Shown: positions 33,779-42,567 of the stretch, one piece after another
Position numbering within the stretch: the first letter of the stretch is position 1
Layout: every line of letters begins with the position of its first letter
NCBI RefSeq assembly: GCF_041365695.1
Contig: NZ_JBGFSJ010000004.1
Location: forward strand, 372,001 to 436,000
Source of the DNA: Rhodosalinus sp041365695
Lineage (GTDB): Bacteria > Pseudomonadota > Alphaproteobacteria > Rhodobacterales > Rhodobacteraceae
DNA: 64,000 bases
Direction: 5' to 3'
The notes under the pieces: model-generated
Told to the model about the DNA's origin: nothing
What the model saw: only the letters and a program-made list of their open reading frames with translations
Databases searched by the model: none
Translations under genes and position numbers: made by a program

Positions 33779-34440
33779 CCGACGGGCTGCGTCGAGGTGG
33801 GCATCGGGAAATGCGCCGGGCGGTTCGGGTCCGGCAACTGGCCGTAACGCGCGATGGCCTTCGCCTTGTCCGGGTCGTCGTACTCGATGAGCTTTTCCTC
33901 GCGCACGCCCGGCACGCGGCCGAAGCTTTCCATCAGCCGTTTCGGGAACCAGCTGCGCTCCACCGTTTCGAACCCGGGCAGGGAGGAAATGATCTCGGCG
34001 GTGACACGGGTGCACCGGGTCGGCGCGACGGGTCCGCGTTCCTGCACGAGGCGAAGCGCCATTTCGGCGGTGGCGGCGGGCACCTCCACCTCCTGCACGA
34101 CGACATGAAAGGTCTCGCGCGCGTGCGCGCGGCGGTAGACATCCTCGAAGGCGGGCGTGATGCCGTAAAGCACGTCGTTGCGTTCGGGAATGAGCTCGTG
34201 CGTGACCGAGCCCGCCGGATCGAAGATCACCCGCTGCGATCCATTGACCATGAGGCTGGTATGCGCCCCCTGGCCGTTGCGGTTGTTGATCATCGTGTAG
34301 AGGGTGATCGCCGGGGGCCCGTCATGAACGTAGCGCGCCCGCGCCACGGCCTCGTCTGGGGCCCAGACCCGTTCAGCCGGCGCGCAGCCCGCGACGATCG
34401 CCGGCGCGACAAGGCAGGCCAGAAAGCGGCGCCGGCGCAT
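33766..34440 (-). CDS. putative lipoprotein
   Basis: This 224-residue protein begins MRRRRFLACLVAPAIVAGC, a lipoprotein signal with the acceptor C19. The mature part contains YTMINNRNGQGAHTSLMVNGSQRVIFDPAGS and a conserved-looking ERNDVLYGI, features recalling NlpC/P60-like or permuted papain-fold (DUF830) folds with a possible Cys/His pair, but I cannot confirm this. It lies next to the cox IV peptide gene on the same strand, 29 bases downstream. Confidence 0.8.
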   Translation of the reverse strand: MRRRRFLACLVAPAIVAGCAPAERVWAPDEAVARARYVHDGPPAITLYTMINNRNGQGAHTSLMVNGSQRVIFDPAGSVTHELIPERNDVLYGITPAFEDVYRRAHARETFHVVVQEVEVPAATAEMALRLVQERGPVAPTRCTRVTAEIISSLPGFETVERSWFPKRLMESFGRVPGVREEKLIEYDDPDKAKAIARYGQLPDPNRPAHFPMPTSTQPVGQVR

Positions 34441-34469
34441 GGATGTCGCCCCCGCCCTCGCCGCCACGA

Positions 34470-34607
34470 TCAGACGGCGAAAATGGCAAGGAAGATCAGG
34501 ATACCGATGGAGACGCCGCCAACCCACACGGCCGCCCGGATGAACCCGGCAAAGGTCTTCTCGTGATCGCTGACGTCCATGTCGCCATGCTTGTGCTGCT
34601 CAGCCAT
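34470..34607 (-). CDS. aa3-type cytochrome c oxidase subunit IV
   Basis: This 45-residue protein, MAEQHKHGDMDVSDHEKTF followed by one membrane helix (about 22-44), matches the small alphaproteobacterial subunit IV of the aa3 oxidase (Pfam CoxIIa-like, as in Paracoccus and Rhodobacter). The family mark is the HGDMDVSDHEKTFAGFI stretch. It is not required for catalysis in Rhodobacter. The other cox genes are not in the window. The ATG is clear with a GAGA-rich leader. Confidence 0.88.
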   Translation of the reverse strand: MAEQHKHGDMDVSDHEKTFAGFIRAAVWVGGVSIGILIFLAIFAV

Positions 34608-34683
34608 GTCACACTTCTCTCCCTGCATCGCGGATTCGCCTTCCGCATAGCCAATTCGTCGCGTCGTGTCATCCCGTCACGCG

Positions 34684-35766
34684 TCACGACGGGACCCCGT
34701 CGCCGCCCCCCTCCCGGCCCGCCGCCATACGGCACGCGGTGAACTCGAGGGCGCCGTCGCGGTTCAGGTGACGGGTCGCGCGCCCCGCCCGGTGGAGGTG
34801 GTTGAGATGGGCCACCGCCTCGACCAGCGCGAGACCGTATTCGGCCCGCCCGATGCTGCGCTTGAAAAGCGGCGCGAAGCACGCTCCGGCGGTTTTCGGC
34901 GTGGCGATGTGACGCTCCAGCCGGGCAAGCGCGCCGCGATGGTTCTCGATCAGCTGCGCGAGGCGAAGCGGCAGCCCCGTGAACGGCAGCTTGTGGCCGC
35001 CCAGCGCGAGCTGGTCGTCACGCGCGAGACCGGCTAGCCGCGTGCAGGACTCCAGCCAGTCCGCCACCGGATCGGCCTCGGGCTCGGTGGCGTAGACCCC
35101 GAGGTTGGAGCTGATCGAGGGCAGGATCTGGTCGCCCGCCAGAACCAGCGCGTCGTCGCGGCTCCAGAAAGTGGCGTGTTCCGGGGCGTGGCCGTGGCCG
35201 ATATGCACGTCCCAGCGCCGGCCGCCCATCTCCAGCGTGTCGCCCTGTTGCAGCCGGGTGAATCCCAGCGGCATGGGCCAGACCATGTCGGCGAAGTTGA
35301 AGGGGCGCTCGTCGGCCCGCTCGGCCAGGATCTCGGGGTCCATTCCCGCGCGGCGCCAGAATTCGAGCGTTTCGGGAGGCGGGCGGTCCTGCTCGTCAAG
35401 GGTGAGCATCCGCGCGAAAAGCCACGCCGTGCGCGTGGTCAGAAGCTCGGCGACATGCACGGACTGGAACCAGCCGGCAAGCCCCATGTGGTCGGGATGG
35501 TGATGGGTCACCACCACGCGCCGGACAGGCTTGCCGCGAAGCGGCCCCGACAACAGGCTGTCCCAGATGGCGCGCGACTTTCGCGAGCTCATGCCGGTGT
35601 CGACGAGTGTCCAGCCGTCGCCGTCGTCGAGCGCGTAGACATTGACGTGGTCGAGCGCCATCGGCAGCGGCAGGCGCAGCCACAGCACGCCCTCGGCCAC
35701 CTCCACCGCCTCACCGGGGGCGGGCGGGGTGTCCCAGGGTGTGCGAATGCCCGCGCCGCCATCCAT
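34684..35766 (-). CDS. metallo-beta-lactamase fold hydrolase
   Basis: This 360-residue protein has the MBL motif THHHPDHMGL (87-96), VDTG at 55-58, a downstream HGHAPEH (metal His) and LAGDQILP (bridging Asp). A C-terminal helical extension (about 290-360) is typical of the lactonase/thioesterase-like group near acyl-CoA dehydrogenases. Its ATG shares one base with the stop of the upstream acyl-CoA dehydrogenase (TGATG), so the two probably act together in acyl or CoA-ester metabolism. The substrate is not known. Confidence 0.88.
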   Translation of the reverse strand: MDGGAGIRTPWDTPPAPGEAVEVAEGVLWLRLPLPMALDHVNVYALDDGDGWTLVDTGMSSRKSRAIWDSLLSGPLRGKPVRRVVVTHHHPDHMGLAGWFQSVHVAELLTTRTAWLFARMLTLDEQDRPPPETLEFWRRAGMDPEILAERADERPFNFADMVWPMPLGFTRLQQGDTLEMGGRRWDVHIGHGHAPEHATFWSRDDALVLAGDQILPSISSNLGVYATEPEADPVADWLESCTRLAGLARDDQLALGGHKLPFTGLPLRLAQLIENHRGALARLERHIATPKTAGACFAPLFKRSIGRAEYGLALVEAVAHLNHLHRAGRATRHLNRDGALEFTACRMAAGREGGGDGVPS

Positions 35767-37484
35767 CACGCGGCAAGGTCCCCGGGCGCGAGCGCGTAGA
35801 GGTCGGCCGCGCCCTCGCGCGCCTCGCCGAGGCAGGCCGCATGTTCGGGCAGCGACCGGCCCATGTAGACCCGCGCGAGCGCCGTGCGCGGCCCCGAGAG
35901 CCCCTCGGCCAGCGCCGCCTTCAGGTGGAAATGGCCGCCAAGCACGCGTGCCACCCCGCGCAGGTAGGCCGACGCGCCGCCGAACCGGTCGTTCAGGTCG
36001 CCGTTCGACACCAGCGCCTCGGTGGTCTCGCGCAGCGTCTCGGCGGCCTGCCAGACCGCCTCGGCCATCTCGGGCGCGCGGCCCCGAGCGCGCTCGGCCT
36101 CCGCCTCGATCTCGTCGAGCAGCGCCTGCGCCGCATCGCCCCCGTCGGCGAGCTTGCGGCCGACGAGGTCCATGGCCTGGATGCCGTTGGTGCCCTCGTA
36201 GATCGAGCTCACGCGGACGTCGCGCCAGTACTGCGCCGCGCCCGCTTCCTCGATCACGCCCATGCCGCCATGGACCTGGATGCCGGTGTCGGCGGCGGCG
36301 ATGCCGACATCGGTGCAGAACGCCTTGGCGACGGGGGTCAGGAACGCCGCCCGCGCGTCCCAGGCGGCGTCGCCGGTGGCCGAGGCCATGTCGATCGCCA
36401 CCGCGCACGAAAGCCCGATCGCCCGCGCCGCGAAAAGATCGGCGCGCGTGGTGGCGAGCATGCGCCGCACGTCGGCATGATCGACGATCGCGCCGGTGCC
36501 GTCGGCCAGCGGGCTCCGGCCCTGGCGGCGGTCCATCGCGTAGGCGAGCGCGTGCTGGAAGGCGCCCTCGCCCGCACCGAGTCCCTGCATCCCGACGCCC
36601 ACGCGGGCGTTGTTCATCATGGTGAACATGCAGCGCATCCCCTGGTGCGGCGCTCCCACGAGCCAGCCGGTGGCGCCCTCGTAGGACATCACGCAGGTGG
36701 GGCTGCCATGCAGCCCGAGCTTCTTCTCGAGGCTGACGACGCGCAGATCGTTCGCGACACCCGGGCGCCCCTCGGCATCCGGCAGGAACTTCGGCACGAG
36801 GAAGAGGCTGATCCCCTTCGTGCCGGGCGCGCCGTCGGGCAGGCGTGCCAGCACGAGGTGACTCACGTTCGCGGCGAAGTCGTTGTCGCCGCCGGTGATG
36901 TAGATCTTCTGCCCGGTGATGGCGTAGGTGCCGTCGCCCCTCGGCTCGGCGCGCGTGGTCAGCGCGCCCACGTCCGAGCCCGCCTGCGGCTCGGAGAGGT
37001 TCATCGTGGCCGTCCACTCCCCGCTCGCGAGTTTCGGGATGAAGAGCGCCTTGATCCAGTCCTCGGCATGATGCTCGAGCGCCTCGATCTGGCCCTGCGC
37101 CATGAGCGGCGTCAGCTGCGTGGCGAGCGCCGCGCCCGACATCATCTCGTTCACCGCGCTGGTCAGGACGAAGGGCAGCCCGAGGCAGCCGTGTTCCGGC
37201 GGCCCGGAGATCGCCAGGAACCCGCCCTCGGCGATGGCACGATACCCCTCGGCGAAGCCCGGGGGCATCCGGACGACCCCGTTTTCAAGCCGCGCGGGCG
37301 TCGCGTCGCCTGCGCGCTGAAGCGGGTGCACCACCTCCTCGCAGATCCGCCCCGCCTCGCCCAGCATGGCGCTGACCACGTCGGGCGTCGCCTCGGCGAA
37401 GCGCGGCGTCGCGGCCACCCGGCCGAAGCCCGACACATGCTCCAGGATGAAGGCGATGTCGCGGGTCGGGGCGGTGTAGGGCAT
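35766..37484 (-). CDS. acyl-CoA dehydrogenase, DmdC-like long form
   Basis: This 572-residue FAD dehydrogenase has the acyl-CoA dehydrogenase core (MNLSEPQAGSDVG and the C-terminal YEGTNGIQAMDLVGRKLA with the catalytic-base region) plus an extra C-terminal helical domain (about 460-572). That long form includes 3-methylmercaptopropionyl-CoA dehydrogenase DmdC, common in roseobacters, but many paralogues act on other acyl-CoAs. DmdB and DmdD are not nearby, so DMSP demethylation is not implied. The ATG at 37484 is preferred (GGAG seven to ten bases upstream) over one at 37496. Confidence 0.88.
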   Translation of the reverse strand: MPYTAPTRDIAFILEHVSGFGRVAATPRFAEATPDVVSAMLGEAGRICEEVVHPLQRAGDATPARLENGVVRMPPGFAEGYRAIAEGGFLAISGPPEHGCLGLPFVLTSAVNEMMSGAALATQLTPLMAQGQIEALEHHAEDWIKALFIPKLASGEWTATMNLSEPQAGSDVGALTTRAEPRGDGTYAITGQKIYITGGDNDFAANVSHLVLARLPDGAPGTKGISLFLVPKFLPDAEGRPGVANDLRVVSLEKKLGLHGSPTCVMSYEGATGWLVGAPHQGMRCMFTMMNNARVGVGMQGLGAGEGAFQHALAYAMDRRQGRSPLADGTGAIVDHADVRRMLATTRADLFAARAIGLSCAVAIDMASATGDAAWDARAAFLTPVAKAFCTDVGIAAADTGIQVHGGMGVIEEAGAAQYWRDVRVSSIYEGTNGIQAMDLVGRKLADGGDAAQALLDEIEAEAERARGRAPEMAEAVWQAAETLRETTEALVSNGDLNDRFGGASAYLRGVARVLGGHFHLKAALAEGLSGPRTALARVYMGRSLPEHAACLGEAREGAADLYALAPGDLAA

Positions 37485-37505
37485 GATGCGCTCCATGGAT
37501 GAGGC

Positions 37506-37534
37506 TTGGCAGCGGGCCGACGCGGGTGTATGCG
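37506..37534 (+). promoter_or_regulatory. candidate promoter for sua5
   Basis: TTGGCA (37506-37511) and TATGCG (37529-37534) are separated by 17 bases, in the 123-base gap between divergent genes, about 70 bases before the sua5 ATG. Confidence 0.35.
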
Positions 37535-37607
37535 CCGCCGCATCCCCGCATCGCGTGCGACGTTACGGAAATCGGCGCGCGCCTCAACCCGGAACGCCGC
37601 GTCACGG

Positions 37608-38561
<954 letters not shown>

Positions 38562-38611
38562 GCGGGCGGGCGGGGCTGGCGCCCCCCGGCCGCGACGCCT
38601 ACTATCGCATC

Positions 38612-39391
38612 ATGGACTCGGGGATGGATTGGCACGCGGCGCGCGCGGCGCTGGAATGGCAGGTGGAGCTCGGCGCCACCGACGCGATCCAGGATACGCC
38701 CGTGAACCGTTTCGAGGCGGCGCCCCCGGCGCCCGCCCGCGCACAGGCCCCGGCGGCGGCGCCCGCCGCCCATGCGCCCGAAGACGATCCGATCGCCGAG
38801 GCGGAAGCCGCCGCCGCCGGGGCGCAGGATCTCGCCGCCCTGAAGGCCGCCATGGCCGCCTATCCCCATTGCGATCTGCGCCGCGGCGCGCGCAACCTCG
38901 TCTTCGCCGACGGGGTGCCCGGCGCGCCGGTGATGATCGTGGGCGAGGCGCCGGGCCGGGACGAGGACCGGGAAGGCCGCCCCTTCGTGGGGCGCGCGGG
39001 CCAGCTCCTAGACCGGATGCTGGACGCGATCGGGCGCAAGCGGGATGCCGAAAGCGCGGGACACGCGGTCTACATCACCAATGTGCTGCCATGGCGTCCG
39101 CCGCAGAACCGTACGCCGACGGCCCAGGAAATCGCGATGCTTCTGCCATTCCTGCGCCGGCACGTGGACCTCGCGCGGCCGCGCATCCTCGTCCTGATGG
39201 GGAACGCGAGCTGCCAGGCCCTGCTCGGGCGGTCCGGCATCACCCGGCTGCGCGGCCACTGGGACGAGGCGCTCGGCCTGCCCGCGCTGCCGATGTTCCA
39301 TCCCGCCTACCTGCTGCGCAATCCGCCGGCGAAACGGGAGGCCTGGGCCGACCTGCTGGAGCTTCAGGCCAGGCTGCGGGGTGCCGGCTGA
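38612..39391 (+). CDS. uracil-DNA glycosylase, family 4-like
   Basis: This 259-residue protein has the UDG family-4/5 motif GEAPGRDEDREGRPFVGRAG (111-130) and HPAYLLR (230-236). The first 75 residues are an Ala/Pro-rich linker. Family-4 enzymes usually bind a 4Fe-4S cluster through four Cys; here only C87 and C201 exist, so the classical ligands are incomplete. It should still remove uracil from DNA if the fold holds. It is coupled to lysE by TGATG. Confidence 0.87.
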   Translation: MDSGMDWHAARAALEWQVELGATDAIQDTPVNRFEAAPPAPARAQAPAAAPAAHAPEDDPIAEAEAAAAGAQDLAALKAAMAAYPHCDLRRGARNLVFADGVPGAPVMIVGEAPGRDEDREGRPFVGRAGQLLDRMLDAIGRKRDAESAGHAVYITNVLPWRPPQNRTPTAQEIAMLLPFLRRHVDLARPRILVLMGNASCQALLGRSGITRLRGHWDEALGLPALPMFHPAYLLRNPPAKREAWADLLELQARLRGAG

Positions 39392-40011
39392 TGCCCGATC
39401 CGCTCGTCCTGCTCGTGTTTCTTCCGGCGGCGCTGGCGCTCAATCTCACCCCGGGGGTCGACATGCTGTTCTGCCTCGCCCAGGGCATGAAGGCCGGACC
39501 GCGCCCGGCGCTGGCCGCCTCGGCGGGCATCTCGACCGGCACGATGGTGCATGTCGCGCTGGCGGGGCTCGGGCTGGGCGCGCTCGTCGCGGCCTTTCCC
39601 TGGCTCTTCGGCGCGATCCGGTGGCTCGGCGCGGGCTATCTGCTGTGGCTCGCGTGGCGGGCGCTGACAGAGCCGCTCGGCCACGGGCACGCGCCGCCGG
39701 CGCGCCCTGCACGCGCCTTCCGCGACGGGCTGGTGGTGAACCTCTCGAACCCCAAGATGATTCTCTTCATCCTGGCCTTCGTGCCGCAATTCGTGGATCC
39801 GTCCGACGCGGTGCTGCGGCAGTTCCTAGCCTTCGGCGCGGTGCTGGCGGCGGGCGGTTTCGTCGTGAACGGGATCGTGGGGATCTTCGCGGGGCGGCTC
39901 GGGCGGCGCCTCGCCTCCAGCCCGCGGCTGGAAAACGGGCTGCGCGGCGTGACCGCAACGCTTTTCGGCGCACTGGCCCTGCGCATGGGATGGGAGGCCG
40001 CGCGCGGATGA
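39391..40011 (+). CDS. LysE/RhtB family amino acid exporter
   Basis: This 206-residue membrane protein has LysE features: ALNLTPGVDMLFCLAQGM (residues 16-33), a GYLLWLAWRAL segment and FRDGLVVNLSNPKMILF (about 110-126). Six helices are expected. It starts on the last base of the UDG stop and its own stop overlaps moaB (ATGA). The exported amino acid cannot be told. Confidence 0.92.
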   Translation: MPDPLVLLVFLPAALALNLTPGVDMLFCLAQGMKAGPRPALAASAGISTGTMVHVALAGLGLGALVAAFPWLFGAIRWLGAGYLLWLAWRALTEPLGHGHAPPARPARAFRDGLVVNLSNPKMILFILAFVPQFVDPSDAVLRQFLAFGAVLAAGGFVVNGIVGIFAGRLGRRLASSPRLENGLRGVTATLFGALALRMGWEAARG

Positions 40012-40550
40012 GCAGGATCGACCACACCCGGGAGTTCATGCCCGTCCGCATCGCGGTGCTGACCGTGTCGGACACGCGCGGGCCCGAGGACGACCGCTCG
40101 GGCGACACGCTGGTGGAACGGCTTGAGGCGGCGGGCCACACCCTCGCCGCCCGTGCCATCCTGCCCGACGATCGCGCGCTCATCTCCGCGAAGCTGCGCG
40201 AGTGGGTGTCGGATTCCGGCGTGGATGTGGCGATCTCCACCGGGGGCACGGGGCTGACCGGGCGCGACATCTCGGTCGAGGCGCACCGCGACGTCTACGA
40301 GAAGGAGATCGACGCCTTCGGCACCGTCTTCACCCTCGTCTCGCTTCAGAAGATCGGCACCTCGGCGGTGCAAAGCCGCGCGACCGCGGGCGTGGCGGGC
40401 GGCACCTATCTCTTCGCGCTGCCGGGCAGCCCCTCGGCCTGCCGGGACGCGTGGGACGAGATCCTCGGGCCGCAGCTCGACTACCGCCACAGGCCCTGCA
40501 ACTTCGTCGAGATCCTGCCGCGCCTCGACGAGCACCGAAGGCGCAAGTGA
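40008..40550 (+). CDS. moaB: molybdenum cofactor biosynthesis protein B (MoaB/Mog family)
   Basis: This 180-residue protein matches MoaB. It has IAVLTVSDTRGPEDDRSGDTL (strand 1 and loop), ISTGGTGLTGRD (the MPT-binding loop) and FALPGSPSACRDAWDEIL at the end. MogA/MoaB proteins adenylylate molybdopterin. It is coupled to both lysE and the NUDIX gene. MobA in the window suggests an active molybdopterin guanine dinucleotide pathway. Confidence 0.93.
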   Translation: MSRIDHTREFMPVRIAVLTVSDTRGPEDDRSGDTLVERLEAAGHTLAARAILPDDRALISAKLREWVSDSGVDVAISTGGTGLTGRDISVEAHRDVYEKEIDAFGTVFTLVSLQKIGTSAVQSRATAGVAGGTYLFALPGSPSACRDAWDEILGPQLDYRHRPCNFVEILPRLDEHRRRK

Positions 40551-40996
40551 CGCTCGCCTTCCGCCCCATGGGCCCGCTGCCCGAGGCCGAGCTCTGGCGG
40601 GGCGCGCTCGTGCGGGCGCGCGACACGCTCGGCCGCGAGCTTCTGCAGCTCCGCGACGACCTGCCGCACGTGGCGGGCGCCGGCTGCTGGAGCCTCTTCG
40701 GCGGCGGCGTGGAGGCCGGCGAAACGCTCGAGGGTGCCGCGCGGCGTGAATTCGCGGAAGAGACCGGGATCGCGCTGGCCCCGGGCGATCTGGTCCCGCT
40801 CGCCCGCGCCGGGGCCACGGCGAAACCGGGCGGCGTGCTCTACGTCTTCGACTGCACCCGGGCGCTCGCGCCCGGCGCGGTGCGCCTGGGCGAAGGCGCC
40901 GGCTTCGGCTTCCTGACGCCCGCGCAGGTGGACGCCTGGCCGCTTCTGCCGCAGATCCGGTCGCTGCTGCAAAACCAGCGGGACCGCGCGCCGTGA
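40547..40996 (+). CDS. NUDIX hydrolase
   Basis: This 149-residue protein carries a full NUDIX box, GGGVEAGETLEGAARREF then AEETGI (53-75), with the REFAEE metal-binding helix. The GTG start overlaps the moaB stop as GTGA. The substrate, some nucleoside diphosphate derivative, is unknown. It ends the sua5-side run of genes. Confidence 0.9.
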   Translation: MTLAFRPMGPLPEAELWRGALVRARDTLGRELLQLRDDLPHVAGAGCWSLFGGGVEAGETLEGAARREFAEETGIALAPGDLVPLARAGATAKPGGVLYVFDCTRALAPGAVRLGEGAGFGFLTPAQVDAWPLLPQIRSLLQNQRDRAP

Positions 40997-41030
40997 GCGC
41001 CGCGCGGGGCGGCGGGAAGGGCGCGGCACC

Positions 41031-41058
41031 TTGGCATTTCACCGCGCGTTCCTAATCT
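41031..41058 (+). promoter_or_regulatory. candidate promoter for the RND efflux pair
   Basis: TTGGCA (41031-41036) and TAATCT (41053-41058) are 16 bases apart, 45 bases before the adaptor start. The only longer gap nearby is here, so the efflux operon should start from it. Confidence 0.36.
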
Positions 41059-41103
41059 AGTGGGGTGCTCCCGCGAGGGCAGACGTCGAAAGGACGCGAA
41101 CGA

Positions 41104-42561
41104 ATGGTCTTTCTCAGGCAGAGCGTGGTCGGCCTGTTCCTGCTGGCGCTGACGCTCGGGCTGCTGGTCTACGCGGGCAGCCTGATCCAGGGGGCGGTCA
41201 CCGAGCGGCTCGCGCAGGAGCCGCGCGTTCCCGAGGCGCGCGAGCGCGTCTTCGCGGTGAACGTGGTCGATGCCCGGCCGGAGACCGTCACGCCCGTCCT
41301 CACGGCCTTCGGAGAAGTGCGGAGCCGCCGCACGCTCGAATTGCGCGCGGCGACGTCGGGGCGCGTGGTGGAGCTTGCCGAGACCTTCGTCGAGGGCGGC
41401 GAGGTGAGGGCAGGCGAGGTGCTCGCCCGGATCGATCCCGCCGACGCCGAGGCCGCGCTCGCCCGCGCCGAAAGCGACCTGCTCGATGCCCGCGCCGAGG
41501 CGCGGGAGGCCGAACGCGCCCTCGCGCTGGCGCGCGACGAGCTGGAAGCCGCGCGCGCGCAGGCCGATCTGCGCCAGCGTGCCCTCGCCCGCCAGCGCGA
41601 CCTCGAGGCCCGCGGCGTCGGCACCGCGGCCACGGTCGAGGAGGCGGAACTCGCCGCCTCGGCGGCCGAACAGGCGGTTCTCGTGCGCCGCCAGGCGCTC
41701 GCGCAGGCCGAAGCCCGCGTGGACCAGGCCAGAACCCGCATTCTGCGCAGCGAGATCGCCCGCGACGAGGCGCGAAGACGCCTCGACGACACGGTGCTGC
41801 GGGCCGGGTTCGCAGGGACGCTGAGCGATGTCTCGATCGTCCAGGGCGGGCTGGTTTCCGCCAACGAGCGGCTCGCGCAGGTGATCGATCCCGCGGCGCT
41901 CGAGGTCGCCTTTCGCGTCTCCACCTCTCAGTTCACGCGGCTTCTGGACGAGGATGGCCGCCTGCGCCCGGCCCCGGTCACGGTGCGGCTCGACAACTCC
42001 GGACCGGGTCTTGCGGCGCAGGGCACGCTCAGCCGCGACAGCGGCACCGTCGGCGAGGGGCAGACCGGGCGGCGGGTCTTCGCGCGGCTGGACGGTGTGC
42101 GCGGCTTCAAGCCGGGCGATTTCGTGACGGTCGCGATCACCGAGCCGCCGCTCGAAAACGCGATCCGCCTGCCGGCGACGGCGCTGGACGCTGCGTCGGA
42201 GGTTCTTGTCCTCGGCCCCGAGGACCGGCTGGAAACCATGCCCGTGACGCTGCTGCGCCGGCAGGGCGACGACGTGCTGGTGCGCGCGGAGGCGCTTGCC
42301 GGGCGACAGGTGGTGGCCGAGCGCACGCCGCTCCTCGGCGAAGGCATCAAGGTGCGCCCCCTCGCCCCGCAGGCCGCCGCAGAGCGGGAACCCGAAGCGA
42401 TGCTGGAACTCTCGACCGAGCGGCGCGCGAAGCTCGTGGCCTTCGTGGAAGGCAGCGCCGCGATGCCCGAGGCGGCCAGGGCGCGGCTGCTCGCGCAGCT
42501 CGCGGAGCCGCGAGTACCCGCCCGCACGGTCGAGCGCATCGAAGCGCGGATGGGGGGCTAG
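41104..42561 (+). CDS. RND efflux periplasmic adaptor subunit
   Basis: This 485-residue membrane fusion protein is anchored by an N-terminal helix (about 6-28) and has no lipobox. A biotinyl-lipoyl half (ATSGRVVELAETFVEGGEV) is followed by a long coiled-coil hairpin (about 118-235), the second lipoyl half (RAGFAGTLSDVSIVQGGLV), and a beta-barrel. The last 65 residues (LELSTERRAKLVAFVEGS onward) form an unusual helical tail beyond the normal end. AAAGGA precedes the ATG. It pairs with the transporter six bases downstream. Confidence 0.92.
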   Translation: MVFLRQSVVGLFLLALTLGLLVYAGSLIQGAVTERLAQEPRVPEARERVFAVNVVDARPETVTPVLTAFGEVRSRRTLELRAATSGRVVELAETFVEGGEVRAGEVLARIDPADAEAALARAESDLLDARAEAREAERALALARDELEAARAQADLRQRALARQRDLEARGVGTAATVEEAELAASAAEQAVLVRRQALAQAEARVDQARTRILRSEIARDEARRRLDDTVLRAGFAGTLSDVSIVQGGLVSANERLAQVIDPAALEVAFRVSTSQFTRLLDEDGRLRPAPVTVRLDNSGPGLAAQGTLSRDSGTVGEGQTGRRVFARLDGVRGFKPGDFVTVAITEPPLENAIRLPATALDAASEVLVLGPEDRLETMPVTLLRRQGDDVLVRAEALAGRQVVAERTPLLGEGIKVRPLAPQAAAEREPEAMLELSTERRAKLVAFVEGSAAMPEAARARLLAQLAEPRVPARTVERIEARMGG

Positions 42562-42567
42562 GGCACG

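Noticed and set aside
35766..37484. Acyl-CoA dehydrogenase as proof of DMSP demethylation
   Set aside because: The long form includes DmdC, but no dmdA, dmdB or dmdD is nearby and paralogues act on other acyl-CoAs.
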